Shown one piece after another: positions 50,066-61,827 of a stretch of 64,000 bases of DNA. Both the position numbers and the translations under genes were made by a program. The stretch comes from Hygrophila difformis (taxonomy: Eukaryota; Streptophyta; Magnoliopsida; Lamiales; Acanthaceae), in assembly GCA_030278955.1 (NCBI GenBank), contig JAOANR010000009.1, positions 35,689,504 through 35,753,503 of the forward strand, read 5' to 3'. Numbering within the stretch: position 1 is the stretch's first letter; every line of letters begins with the position of its first letter. A model generated the notes under the pieces. The model was given only the letters and a program-made list of their open reading frames with translations. It did not search any database and was not told the origin of the DNA.

Positions 50066-52083
50066 ATGGCACCAAGAGGTAGATCAAGAACCTAACCTGC
50101 TCCCCAAACTACTACTGAGGTGCCACCAAATGACACAGAACCTGCTCAAACTGTAGGAGCACAACCCCAAGGTGCGCAGGACGCCCCCGCACCGAACAAT
50201 GTGGGCGATCGTCTTCGGACGATAGAGGAGGTCTTGATTGCGCTAGGGAATGCGCAAGTCAATCAGGGTCAAGCTACGGCGGTACCTCCACCCCAAGCTC
50301 GCCCCAACTATCTGGCAATGGTGAATCCCTACCAGCCACCCCACTATGCTGGTGCGGAGGATCCAGCAAAACTGAAGGAATGGATCCGGACCTTTGACAA
50401 GCTGTTGGGCGCGGTCAAGTGTCCGGAAGGAGAGAGAGTGCACGTCGCTTCGTACTACTTGGGAGGCGAAGCGGACGACTGGTGGCAAGTGACTCAAGCA
50501 AAACTGACTGAAGATGACGAGCCCTACTCTTGGGCGGAAATGATGGAGTTGCTCAAGGATAGATTCTATCCCCTGAGTACTAAAGCAGCGATGTACGAAG
50601 AATTTCTGTCGCTGAAGCAAGGAGGCCAGACCGTACAAGAGTACTATACTCGGTTCAAGGAGCTGGTGAGGTTCGCACCAAGATTAGTACCCACAGATGC
50701 GGAGAAAGCTCAAAAATTCGAGATGGATTGAACCTGGCAGTGCGCGAGGTGATCGCAGGGGTGCACTACCCCGACCTGCAAGCCGTGTACGATCGCGCTG
50801 TGGCAGTGGCGCGAGTACAACAACTGAAAAGGAGAGTGAGTGGGGAGTCCAGCCGGGGTCCCCAAGACAAGAGGAACCGGGACGAGAGGCGAGAGCAATA
50901 CGGGAAGGAATGAGCAGCGAGGAGGGCCGAATAGGCCACAACAATCGAATAATGGGAGAAGATTTAACCAGGAGGGTCCGGTACCACCCTGCCCGAGATG
51001 TGGACGAACCCATCTGGCGAGGGGATGCCTTCAGCAGGGCGCCTGCTTTCGGTGTGGTCGAGTGGGCCATATGCGTCGAGAGTGCCGAACAAGGATGGAG
51101 AACATAACAAAGAGGGAAGATTTGGTTCTGAGGATGGAACAACCTCAGAACCAAAACGGACGGAACAACAACAACCAGGGGTATAGACCCCCTCAAAATC
51201 AGTATAGGCCGCCAAATCAGAACCATAACCAACGTCCTCCACCACCTCAGAACCAAAATCAGCAGCCAAACCAGCAGCCGAATCCGAATCAGCAGGGCAA
51301 TCCAGGACGCCCTATGGGGAGGCTTAACGTGGTTAACCAAGCGGACGTGCCCGCACAAGGAGAAGTGATGGCAGGTACATTTCATGTCTTGAATACACCC
51401 CTTAGAGTCTTATTTGATTCTGGAGCTAGTTGCTCAATCATAGCATCAAGAATAGTGCTTGATTTAGATCTACCTAAGTGCGAGATAATTAGCTTAGGAA
51501 TTCAACTGCCTTCAGGAGAAGTAGTAGCGTGCTCTAAACGATACAACCGAATTCCTATAGTGATCAAGAACGTAGAATTCCTCGCAAACTTGGTAGAATC
51601 TAACTTAAGGGACTTTGACATTATACTGGGGATGGACTGGTTGTCCCAGTATAAAGCGGTGATCGAATGCCAGAAACAAAAGATCACCCTGTCAGAAAGT
51701 AGGAGAAAGAGAGTTATCTTTTACTCTCAGCCCCCTAAGAGGAGCAACAAAATCGTCAGTGCCCTTAAACTAAGTAACTTGATGCGTAAGGGGTATGAAT
51801 TATATGCGTGCTACGTGCACAACCTTGAGGCGGAAGAGAACAAGGTTGACAGCATACCAGTGGTAAGAGAATACCCGGATGTGTTTCCCGAATACATTCC
51901 GGGCATGCTCCCTGAGCGAGATCTTAAATTCACGATAGATCTCATTCCGGGAACCGAGCCTGTCTCAAAAGCTCCGTACCGGATGGCACCACTGGAAATG
52001 AAGGAGTTAAAGGAACAACTCGAGGAGTTACTGTAGAAAGGATACATAAGACCGAGTACTTCCCCATGGGGAGCACCGGTGGC
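50066..52083 (+). pseudogene. Broken gag-pol of the chromovirus-like element
   Basis: Gag, protease and the start of reverse transcriptase are present in pieces. The start MAPRGRSR at 50066 matches the gag start of the minus-strand copy, and a TAA follows at about 50093. The gag core is at about 50300-50720 (AMVNPYQPPHYAG, SYYLGGEADDWW, QTVQEYYTRFKELVRFAP). A frameshift lies near 50724, another near 50840-50910. Zinc knuckles include CFRCGRVGHMRREC (about 51040-51085), followed by a Gln/Asn/Pro-rich linker. The aspartic protease motif is VLFDSGASCS (about 51408-51437). A TAG at 52034-52036 interrupts the early reverse transcriptase. Similarity ends at about 52083; catalytic reverse transcriptase, RNase H and integrase are missing, so it is inert. 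Confidence 0.9.
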
Positions 52084-52433
52084 GTAGTCGCCAGAACCAA
52101 TGTGTTAATTATTCCAATAATCCCCGAAGGGCCAGTTTCCAAACAAAAGGCCAAGAAATTTTCTGATGCACTGTATAAATTTTTCTTGCAGGAAACAGAT
52201 AACTTGGAACCCCAGGAGGCCCAAAAAATGCAAATAATGATCCTGATAGATCAAGCCCGGACAAGCCCAGAATCCATTGACATGGATTCCCCATTTTGGA
52301 ATTAAATAAAGATGAAAGAAGACCTTAGGATGCACAAGGAAAGCCCAACAAGCATGAAGAGGCCCATAAAGGAGCTCGTCGGAAAAGTGGCCGGAGAGCA
52401 GCCGGAACCACCACCGGACGTCGGATAATATAT
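52084..52433 (+). pseudogene. 3' end of another LTR element's internal region
   Basis: A short frame containing IPEGPVSKQKAKKFSDALYK resembles the C-terminal tail of plant Ty3/Gypsy polyproteins, which often carry a GP(I/V)T/SR-type basic motif. It stops at 52305 and leads into the LTR to its right. The left boundary is the junction with the truncated gag-pol. Lineage is not assigned. Confidence 0.5.
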
Positions 52434-53468
52434 TTTGTAATAGTGTAGAAAATAAGAACATGCGAAAATGGACTAAGGCATTGGAGCCAATGCGGAATAG
52501 CCAATGCGGTTTAAACCGCATCAATGCGGTATAAACGCATCGACCCCAATGCGGTTTAATACCGCATCGCCCTACATGCCTTAGCATTTTCCCTAGTTCT
52601 CTCAATGCGGTATTATTCAATTCGGTATTCCCATAAACCGAATTGCTTAATTCGCATCAGTTATTATTATTATTCTAAGTTTCCAATGCGGTTTCAGTGC
52701 TCAATTCGGTATAAATCGAATTGCCTCACTAAACCGCATCCCCCTAGTATTATTATTATTTTATTATGTGTAAGTGTTCAATGCGGTATTGATGACCAAT
52801 TCGGTATAAACCGAATTGCTACATTTAAACCGCATTGACCTATTTCCCTTTGTAATAGACAGGTTCCGAGAGTCCAATGCGGTCTTTTGCCTTCAATGCG
52901 GTTTATACCGCATCGATGCGGTATAAACCGCATCACTCTCCCCTAAACCGCATTTGGTCCAATTTTGATGTATTTTTCATTTCTCTTGTTTCCTAAGGGG
53001 CTTGGCCTATAAATATGTCCTTCCCCTTCATTTGTAAACAACTTTGCTTAATATTGAAATCCATTCTTATATTTTCAAAGTTCACTATCGAGAGCACTCT
53101 TTCACAAGTGTTTCCCCACATCCGTGTTTGTCTTGAACTTGTGTTCATTTCCCTCACGCCATCAAGTTGGAAACTTGCTCGATGGATTGTCAATGAATGA
53201 TGCACTTGAAGGAAGCCATTTGTCTTGAGTTCGCCTCACTTCCATTGGCAAGTTCGGGTCCCCTTCATTCATAAGTTTCCTTATCTTTTATCTTACAATT
53301 TAGTTTCATCATCTTATATTATATCCATCCTTTGTGTGTGTTCTTGTTTCTTCATCAATCTCCACATCTCTATCCTTCTAATCATCATTTTACCTAGCCC
53401 TAAAATTCCTTAACCTTAATCCGAATATTGTCACTAAACAAGTCTCTATCTACGGCATATATAGAAAT
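52434..53468 (+). mobile_element. LTR of a second retrotransposon, with a palindrome array in U3
   Basis: The boundaries are inferred: TGTAATAGTGTAG at 52434 as start, and the stretch just before TGGTATCAGAACC (53470-53482) as end. A TATA box (CCTATAAATATG) at about 53008-53019 supports a plus-strand promoter. U3 holds many copies of CAATGCGGTATAAACCGCAT and CAATTCGGTATAAACCGAAT type palindromes (52490-52970). It has internal 3' sequence on its left and PBS/leader on its right. Confidence 0.6.
52490..52970. repeat. Array of nested palindromes (AATGCGG / AATTCGG)
   Basis: Two palindrome types occur: CAATGCGG-(N)-CCGCATTG and CAATTCGG-(N)-CCGAATTG. In three successive modules an AATTCGG hairpin sits inside a pair of AATGCGG arms: outer left arms at 52603, 52684 and 52779, inner hairpins at 52618-52645, 52702-52723 and 52797-52818, outer right arms near 52651 (decayed), 52731 and 52827. 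Simple AATGCGG palindromes flank the array at 52501-52570 and 52873-52968. Looser copies recur at 54030-54330. Confidence 0.85.
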
Positions 53469-53469
53469 T

Positions 53470-53482
53470 TGGTATCAGAACC
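53470..53482 (+). promoter_or_regulatory. Primer-binding site of the second retrotransposon
   Basis: TGGTATCAGAACC is one base away from the initiator tRNA-Met type site (TGGTATCAGAGCC) and follows an LTR-like region, so an internal region begins here. Confidence 0.7.
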
Positions 53483-54707
53483 AAACTTCTTAGTGCAATA
53501 GGATTATTCTCCATATTTTCATGTTTTATGTGATATTTCTTCTTGTTTAAAAAAAAAAGAAAATCTAGAAAACCCTAAAAATATTTTGTGCCTTGTAACT
53601 CTCGGCCAGACCATATTTCTCCATATCTTGTTTGTTGTTGATGTTAGTCTTGTTGTCCTAATCTCATGTGTGAATGTGCTTGCATGATTATTTGAGTTTG
53701 TTGGATTAAACAAGATCATTAAGAGCAAACAGTGAAGGGTTTTGTGGGTTGGGAGTGTGAGACCTCATCTTGTGGGTTGAAGTGTTCATACCGTGTTCTT
53801 GGTGTGTTAATCCAATATCCAAAGTGTTCTAGCAAGACGTGATGTAATAGTATATTTGATTTTGCATGGAGAAGGCTAGTATATGTAGCCGTGATCATTA
53901 AATGTCCAATCATATGAAAATTCGGCCCCTTGATTAGTGTGAGGATATTGTAAGAAATCTATTGCATTTAATTCTCCAAGGAGGTATCAGACATTCAACC
54001 GAAAAAGGAGGAAGAAAGTCAAATTTTGCGGGCCATCCAAATTCGAAATCAATTCGGTCTATACCCCTCAATTTTTCGGTATAAACCGCATTGAAGGCAT
54101 AAACCGCATCGACCCTCCTACTGAAGAAAATTCCCAAGGCTCAACACTCAACTCGGTTTAAGCATCAATTCGGTATCCCACCTAAACCGAATCAATTCGG
54201 TATCCCACATAAACCGAATTGCCTCTAAACCGAATTGCCTGAAGAAATTGCGCATCAAGTAACAAGGAAGCTATCAATTCGGTCTACTGGTGCGATTGTA
54301 TACCGCATTGCCTCCATCAAAACCGCATCGATTGCCCAGAAATTTTCAAGTGTTCGTAGTGCAATTCCATCTCCAGTATTATTTTCCCTTTTACATATTC
54401 GAGTGTCTTTGAGCGAATTTACAATAAAGTGAATATCGGACTGGCACAATTTGAAACCTAGCCCCAGAAGCCACTTGAGTACTTGTACAATAAAGTGGAT
54501 ATCGTGACTGGCATTTTGTGAAACCTAGCCCGAGAAGTCATTTGAGTAAATTGGTTTTTTTTTTAATGCTCGAGTGCATTTTTCTTGTGAGCTTTATTTT
54601 TCCACTTCTAAATTGGGACAAATAAGACTGTTCTTGCTTGCAATATATGTTTAAGACTGTGAGCTTGATCAGACTGCAGTACATACATACATTCTGTGCG
54701 TTCCTTG
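53483..54707 (+). other. Leader of the second retrotransposon, cut by the next LTR
   Basis: This untranslated region has no gag frame. It includes a second, looser palindrome field at 54030-54330, with the same AATTCGG/CCGAATT and AATGCGG/CCGCATT words as the LTR, and a near-duplicate around GTGAATATCGGACTGGC and GTGGATATCGTGACTGGC (about 54428-54520). It ends at 54707 where the minus-strand LTR begins; the adjoining pentamer is CCTTG. Confidence 0.5.
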
Positions 54708-57295
54708 TGTAACACCCCGGATTTGATTTCCCAGGCCAGGGCATTACCGCCACACTTTTCTAAACAAGACCCGAACCAAGTCTAGCTCATCTAGAAAAAT
54801 GCTAAGGCTAAGTTGTATCGAATTTTCTAAACAATTTAAAAACTATTCAATCATGCCCGAATTAAAATCAGAGTATCTCATGCATCACAGTAATAATCAG
54901 TGCGGAAGCTAAAAACAAATAAAAACGTGGGCCAAACAGACGGCCAAAACCAAAGTCCAAAGTCCAAGTCCAAAACGAGAAATTTAAAATAAATTTAATG
55001 CGACAAGTCTTTTCTTCATAAAATCCCATCCCGGCAAGCCATGACTTACTCTGCGAAAAATAGAAAACAACAATTTTTATCAGCACAAACGGTACTGAGT
55101 AAGTTAATGTATAGCATAACAAAATTTAAAGATTTAGAAGAGCAAAAGAAGGTTGGGAATTTAATTTAACAAACGAGTAAAAATAATTTACGGGGATTTC
55201 TTTCTACGCATTACCACACCAATGTTCATTTTGATCGAGGACATCCAAACATTACCCGCTTGGGCGCTTATGTCCACAAGCTGCCGGCATCAACGATCCT
55301 GGGCCTTAGCCGTTTGGGATCAATTACCCGCTTGGGCGCTTATGTCCACAAGCCGACGGTATCCACAATGTGAGAGCAGCGGACCCTATACAGACACACT
55401 CCGGAGCCCTAGGTAACCCCTACGGATACACCTAGGAGTATAGACTCATACAATCACGCAACATAATATTTCCTTGGCGCCGTTTTGGCCACCAAAAAGA
55501 GGGGGCGGCCCAACGAGCCCACGCCAAGTGCACTTACCCTCCAAAAATTGGGCATCTAACTCGATCAAAACTCACAAAGTTTCAAAATCCACATTTTAAT
55601 CATTACAACTCATGTTTACATTTCCAGAATTCATAAGATTCATGAAAGAGTAGCAATCGACTCAATAACCATCAAAACGTACGAAACCAAATTTTTCCGG
55701 TAAGAACACACCGTAGCAGTTTCCAAATTCGTACAAGGAAATGTAGTAAAACTTCGTAGAAAATTCTGAAAATTTTACAGGTGCTAGGAGACATCAAAAT
55801 AAACATTTTTCTCAGAAATAGGCCTTAGCAAATTCGGGCTCTAAGTTGCTCAAAAAAAATCATTTCAGAAACTCATTTCCAAAAGGGTGCAGAGATCACT
55901 GTTCATCCGACCACAGTTTACTTAAAAATCCATAACAATTCGAAGGTTGATCCAAAAATTCTGAAATTTCACAGGGATAAACTAGACACATAGATGAACA
56001 ATTTTCATGAAAAAACTAACCATCATAAACGACCATAGCTAGGAGTAATACGGACTACAAAACTGAACATGCTAGGGAATGAAATCTGTCATCATGCACT
56101 TCAGAAAATACCAGATCTATTTTCAACGACCAAATCAAGTCCAAAAATTATGAAAATTTACAGAGATCATCTTTAAAGTGTTAGGAACATTTTTCATTTA
56201 GACAAGTTCTTCCAAAAACAAGAGGATCTAGGCGAGAAAAGCACAACAATAAAATCTACTCGGAAGAAACCCTAAAAGACAGTTTTGGCATAAGATAAAA
56301 ATCGAACTACAACTCAAAGAATACTCAACCAAAAGCTCTAAAATTCGAAATGCACAACACTAACTTACTTCTCAAGAGAGTAGTGTCGAAATCCTCCTTG
56401 GTTGAACTCCCAAATTCGTCCGGAACAGCCTCTCACTTCCAAGATCTACCGAATGAATCCTATTTTGAGGTGTTTGGAGAAATACTAGATGTTAGGGCTT
56501 AGAATCCGAAGAAAGGAGCAAAGGATTGGATTAGTAACCTTACCTAGACGTAGGAGAAGAGATTGGGATGCTTGAACTCGCCTAAACTCTCTGGAATAAG
56601 TGAGAACCACTCTCAAAACTCTCACCAACTCTCACTTGAATCTGAATTTCGGAATGGTGGTGTAGGGTGAATTTTGGGGCTGTTATGGGGGGATTAATGG
56701 GGTAATGGTTATTCCCTAGGTTGCCTTAATGATTATGGGAAAGGTGGGAGTGTAATTAGCCAGTCAAGGACCGAATTAAGGCCACCAAACCTTACTCATT
56801 TCCCCAATCCAACCAATGCACCACTTAATCCATCTTTGTTCATGAACCTATCAATATACAACTATGTAGGGGTTCTTAATCCATCCAAATCTGTCCCAAA
56901 TGGTCCCAATACATCCCTAATGATCTGAGACATGAATGTGCATCAATTCCATGAATCAAACTCGAGTAAATGGCTCCAAACTACAAGAAACGCGTAGCAG
57001 CGTTTCAAAACGCTGCTACTGAGGTGGTGGCGCGCTGGTGGCGCGCCACCGCGCGGCCACCGCGCCACCACCAGGCTGCGGCCAAATTTTCTTTTCTTTT
57101 TTTTTTAATATGATTTTTAATCTTTAAAAATCATACATGGATTATCCATGATTGTTGGATAATCCGATAACTCTCTTCGAGTTGCTATCGTCCGAAAATA
57201 TTTAATTCCGCTCTCTCGGAATTATTTCGATTGCGATAGTTAAATCCAATTAATTTTCGGATTTAATAACCGATGTTGATTTCTCGGGTATTACA
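54708..57295 (-). mobile_element. 3' LTR (2588 bp) of the minus-strand chromovirus-like element
   Basis: It begins TGTAACACCCCGG at 54708 and ends CTCGGGTATTACA at 57295; the inner end abuts a purine tract. Its termini resemble the 46436 LTR, but the body is clearly diverged, so it is a related family. The outer flank is CCTTG (54703-54707); the matching duplication would be beyond the right edge. Internal frames are not genes. Confidence 0.9.
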
Positions 57296-57310
57296 GTCTA
57301 CCCTCCTTAG
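57296..57310 (-). promoter_or_regulatory. Polypurine tract of the minus-strand element
   Basis: On the minus strand, CTAAGGAGGGTAGAC lies directly before the 3' LTR. Such tracts prime plus-strand DNA synthesis, and this one fixes the LTR's inner boundary. Confidence 0.75.
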
Positions 57311-57455
57311 AAATCAACTTCGTCCTCGAAGTTGGGTCGCACTTCGGAAAAATAGATGGCACAGAAATTATTGAGGCTTGCAATTTAAAAATTCTTACCT
57401 CAGTTCGCGACGACCTTGCGCGGGGTGTCACATCCTCTCCCCCTTAGGACTGCAG

Positions 57456-58685
57456 TTATGCCCCCATAACTGCTCCTGAGTCGCTTCGGAAGAGGGTTGG
57501 ATATTTCTGCTTCATATCCGCCTCCAATTCCCATGTTGCTTCCTCAGTGCCATGATTTGACCATAGGATCTTCACCATCCTCACAGTCTTGTTCCTTGTG
57601 ACCCTTTCCTTGACATCAAGTATCTTGATCGGATACTCTTCGTATGTCAAGTCGTCATCCAGCTCAATCACATCGGGTTGCAACACATGAGTTGGATCGT
57701 GCACATATTTCTTTAATTGAGAAACGTGAAATACGTTGTGCACTCGCGACAATTCTGGTGGAAGTGCCAAACGATAAGCCAAGGTACCTACACGATCCAA
57801 AATCTCGTACGGACCGATATAGCGAGGACTCAGCTTTCCTCGTTTACCGAATCGCATCACCCCCTTCATGGGCAATACTTTCAGCATGACCTTGTCTCCC
57901 ACCTCAAATTCCAACTCTTGCCGCCTAGTGTCGGCGTAACTCTTCTGTCTGTCTTGTGCGGCTTTCATTTTCTGTTGAACCACCTTGATCTTGCTGTTCA
58001 TATCCTCAATGAGCTGCGGTCCAACAACTACCGAATCATCATCCTTCGTCCAGCACAACGGACTACGACACTTCCGTCCGTAAAGCGCTTCGAACGGTGC
58101 CATGCCTATGCTATCATGATAACTGTTGTTGTACGAGAATTCAATCAACGGCAAGTGGTCTTCCCAGCTTCCCTTGAATTCGAGTACGCACGCTCTTAGC
58201 ATGTCTTCGAGCGTCTGAATCGTGCGCTCAGTCTGACCGTCCGTCATCGGATGAAAAGCTGTACTCATCTTGATTTGGGTTCCTAAGGCTTCTTGTAGTT
58301 TAGTCCAGAAGTTGGAGACGAATCTACTATCTCGGTCTGAGATAATATCGTGCGGTACTCCGTGCCTTCGGACCACATTCTCGATGTATGCCTTAGCTAG
58401 TTGATCCATCGAACAATTTTCCTTCATTGGTATGAAAATGGCGGTCTTTGTTAACCGGTCAACTATTACCCAAATCTTATTCATTCCTCGGGGAGATCTT
58501 GGCAACCCCGAAACAAAATCCATGGAGATGCTGTCCCACTTCCAGCTTGGGATCTCCAATGGCTTTACCAATCCTAGCGGCTTTTGCCTTACTGCCTTCA
58601 CTTTCTGGCAGGTTATGCACTTAGCCACAAAGTCGGCAACATCCTTCTTCATCCGCGGCCACCAATAGATTTTCTTTAAGTCTTT
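57456..58685 (-). pseudogene. Integrase and chromodomain-like 3' part of pol
   Basis: This is the C-terminal part of the polyprotein, separated from the rest by the CACTA insertion; it inserts element cDNA into chromatin. The zinc-binding end (YWWPRMKKD..CITCQKVKA) is followed by the catalytic core with WDSISMDFV, ISDRDSRFVSNFW and a Glu in GQTERTIQTLED, giving D, D and E. The C-terminal part carries the GPYEILDRVG region, and the tail includes YPIKILDVK and VKILWSNHGTEEATWELE. That tail resembles a chromodomain and suggests a plant chromovirus of the Tekay/Del type. The frame is open to the stop at 57456 and is in phase with the part at 59908-61827 once the CACTA and its duplication are discounted. 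Confidence 0.9.
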
Positions 58686-59017
58686 CACTACAAGAAAAAT
58701 TGGTTTTACCGACCGCAGGTGCGGTCGGTAACCCCGGAATGCGGGTCGTTTCGGGGATTACCGACCGCACCACCGACCGCAAGGGTCGGTCGGTAATACC
58801 TTGGTAGGTAATTTTCCTCCGACCAAAAAAATTTGCCGTCGGAAACTTACCGACCGAATTACCGACCAAACGGTGGTCGGTAAATTTACCGACCGAATTA
58901 CCGACCACAAATGCGGTCGGTACTCTCTGGTCCCAAGAGGTCCCGGAAAAATTTACCGACCGAAATACCGACCGCAAATGCGGTCGGTAATTCTATTTTA
59001 TGAAAAAAGTGTCCTTG

Positions 59018-59080
59018 GGAGGGCTCGAACCGCCCACCTCACCATCACCATCCTCAACCCTAACCAACTTGACTAGGTCT
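59018..59080 (-). other. tRNA/SINE-like segment 1 inside the CACTA element
   Basis: On the minus strand a box A-like TAGTCAAGTTGGTTA (59061-59075) is followed by a box B-like GGTTCGAGCCC (59021-59031). The spacing fits Pol III internal promoters of tRNA-derived SINEs. No complete cloverleaf was drawn. Confidence 0.5.
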
Positions 59081-59161
59081 CTAACCGATCAATCATATTC
59101 TGACATGTGTCCTATATAGTAAACCTCCCCAAGTATATATGTTGATAGAATTTGCTGAGGA

Positions 59162-59220
59162 GAGGCCTCGAACCTGGGTGGGGAGATAGATCCCTCGCGC
59201 GTGTGACCATCTGAGCACTT
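59162..59220 (-). other. tRNA/SINE-like segment 2 inside the CACTA element
   Basis: On the minus strand TGCTCAGATGGTCACAC (59201-59217) resembles box A and AGGTTCGAGGCCTC (59162-59175) resembles box B. It lies about 140 bases from the first such segment on the same strand. Confidence 0.5.
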
Positions 59221-59907
59221 CATGTTTCATGTCATTTTATGAAATGTTATATATATAACCTATATAAGTACATATATACATTTAAAATGTGTAAATTTGA
59301 AACGAAATTAAAATATAAAATAAAAATTAAAATTATATTAATTAAAAAATAATTAAATTATAAACTGTTAAATGGTTGAAATAAATAATTAAATTAATTT
59401 AGTTAAATTAATTTATATATTAATTAAATATATAAATTAAATAAATAATAAAAAAATAATAATTAATTAATTATAAATATTTAAATAATTAAATTATAAA
59501 ATAAATAATGCTCAAATAAAGGAATAATTAAATTTTAAAAATAATTAAAGAAACATTTATTAAAAATAAAAAATAAATAATTAAAAATGAAAAAAATTTA
59601 GCGACCGACATTTTCGGTCGGTAATGCGGTCGGTAGATTAAATTATTTTTTAAAAAATAATAAATCTTTTAAAAAATTGAAAAAAATTGAAAAAACTTTA
59701 CCGACCGCAAATGCGGTCGGTAATTCGGTCGGTGATACCGACCGAATTAAGTTTGGTCGGTGCAGTGGTCGTCCGGAAACCGGGTCCACCATAACGGCTC
59801 TAAATTACCGACCGCATGTTGCGGTCGGCCCTGCGGTCGGTAAATCCGACCCGCATCATGTCGGTCGGTAATTTCGGTCAGTAAAACGCAATTTTCTTGT
59901 AGTGTTT

Positions 59908-61827
59908 GTACAACTTATCCCCACCAGGGTGGACTGAATAAGGTGTACTGTGGCCTTCTTCCATGAGTTTCCTCTTCAGTTCCTCGCACTTGTGAGGAAC
60001 GCACCATCTTCCTTTGAAACGGACACTTCCGTCTTCATGGATCACGAATCCTACCGCCTTCCCTTCACCTATTTTTCCTTTGATCCTCTGGAGATTCTCG
60101 TCGTCCGGCTGGGCTTCTCGAATCTCGTCAAATACGGTAGATTCAACTGTTATGGCGTTCACTGTCTCCACCACAGTTCCATAATGGACTAGTTCAGTAT
60201 CTAACTTAGCTAGGTCCATATACAGTCCCGAAGGTAGAATGAGTGTGTTCGCCGTGTGCCTCGTCTTGCGACTCAACGCATCCGCTACGACGTTCGCCTT
60301 GCCTTCATGGTAGGCTATATCCAGATCGTAATCCTTGATCAGCTCGAGCCATCTTCTCTGCCTCATATTTAACTCTTTCTGAGTAAATATATACTTGAGG
60401 CTTTTGTGATCTGTAAACATCCGACAAGTTCGTCCATATAGATAGTGTCGCCAAATCTTAAGAGCGAACACTACCGCTGCTAGTTCCAGATCATGTGTCG
60501 GGTAGTTTACCTCGTGCGTCTTGAGTTGCCTTGATGCATAAGCAATCACTCTTTGGTTTTGCATTAGCACGCAACCAAGACCTTCTTTTGAGGCGTCACT
60601 ATACACCTCGTAATCCTCAGCTTCTGATGGCAATGCTAAGACCGGTGCTGATGTGAGTCTCCCCTTAAGCTCACGGAATGACTGCTCACACTCAGCTGAC
60701 CAATCAAACTTCAATCCTTTCTTCAGCAGTTGGGTCATCGGTCTCGCAATTTTAGAAAAGTCCTTCACGAATCTTCGGTAGTATCCGGCTAGACCTAGGA
60801 AACTTCTTACCTCAGTCTGGTTTGTTGGTGCCGGCCAATCAGACACTGCTGATATCTTCGCCGGGTCGACTGATACTCCTTTAGCCGATACTATATGACT
60901 TAGAAAAGCGACTTCATTCTTCCAAAACTCGCACTTAGACAGCTTCGCGTAGAGTTGATTTTTCCTCAAAAGTCCGAGTACTTGGTGCAAATGACTACTA
61001 TGCTCTTCCTCATTCCTCGAGTAAACTAGGATGTCGTCGATGAATACGACTACACATGAGTCTAGTAACTCTCGGAAAACGCTATTCATGAGGTTCATGA
61101 ATACTGCGGGAGCATTAGTCAGACCGAAAGACATTACGGTGAATTCGTAGTGTCCATATCTTGTTCGGAATGCTGTCTTGGGTATATCGTTCTCGGCGAT
61201 ACGCAATTGGTGGTATCCCGACCTTAGATCAACTTTTGAAAATACCGACGCTCCTTTCAGTTGATCGAAGAGATCTTCGATCCTAGGTAGCGGGTACTTG
61301 TTCTTAATCGTCACTTGATTAAGACCTCGGTAGTCGATGCACAATCGGAGTCCGCCGTCCTTCTTTTTCACGAACACGACTGGAGCTCCCCATGGTGATA
61401 TGCTCGGCCGAATATACCCCTTTGATAACAACTCCTCGAGTTGTTCTTTCAGCTCCTTCATCTCAGCAGGCGCCATGCGATATGGTGCCTTTGACACCGG
61501 TTCGATTCCGGGCACGAGATCGATCGTGAACTCCACTTCTCGCTCAGGAGGCATTCCTGGGATATCCTCCGGGAAGACATCTGGGTATTTGTTCACGACG
61601 GGGATACTATCGATCTTGTTCTCCTCGCCTTCCAGATTATGCACGTAGCACGCGTACAGTTGGTATCCCTTCTGCATGAGATTGCAGAACTTTATTGCAT
61701 TTACTATCTTGGCACCCTTCTTCTGAGGCTGCATATAGTAAATGACCTTCTTTCCGCGACTCTTCGCCAACGAGATCTTTTGCTTCTGGCACTCGATGAT
61801 AGCCTTGTACCTCGTCAACCAGTCCAT
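59908..61827 (-). pseudogene. Protease end, reverse transcriptase and RNase H of pol
   Basis: This middle part of the polyprotein copies element RNA into DNA. Reading from 61827, the end of the protease region ([13 protein letters not shown]) is followed by reverse transcriptase with [18 protein letters not shown] and the catalytic [10 protein letters not shown] (near residue 262). The tether and RNase H follow, with [14 protein letters not shown] and ADALSRK, then the start of the integrase zinc region (HPGGDKLYK). The catalytic residues I looked for are present. The 5' side connects in frame, across 42 codons, to the gag part after a TAA at 61954-61956; the 3' side is cut by the CACTA element at 59904. 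Confidence 0.93.

Larger units (their letters stand above)
58686..59904. mobile_element. Non-autonomous CACTA transposon (1219 bp)
   Basis: The ends are CACTACAAGAAAA at 58686 and the inverted TTTTCTTGTAGTG ending at 59904, the En/Spm signature. TTT flanks both sides (58683-58685 and 59905-59907), the 3-bp target duplication. Subterminal regions carry many ACCGACCGCA and TGCGGTCGGT words, often as palindromes, like transposase-binding arrays. No transposase is encoded. The middle holds AT-rich DNA and two segments with Pol III box-like sequences. It is inserted in the pol frame of the chromovirus-like element between RNase H and integrase. Confidence 0.93.

Noticed and set aside
52105..52620. 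Minus-strand frame of 171 codons
   Set aside because: It is antisense to retrotransposon 3' sequence and the palindrome array, with no domain.
52490..52970. CRISPR-like array
   Set aside because: Repeats are palindromes of two alternating types with irregular spacing and no spacers or cas genes, in a plant nuclear sequence.
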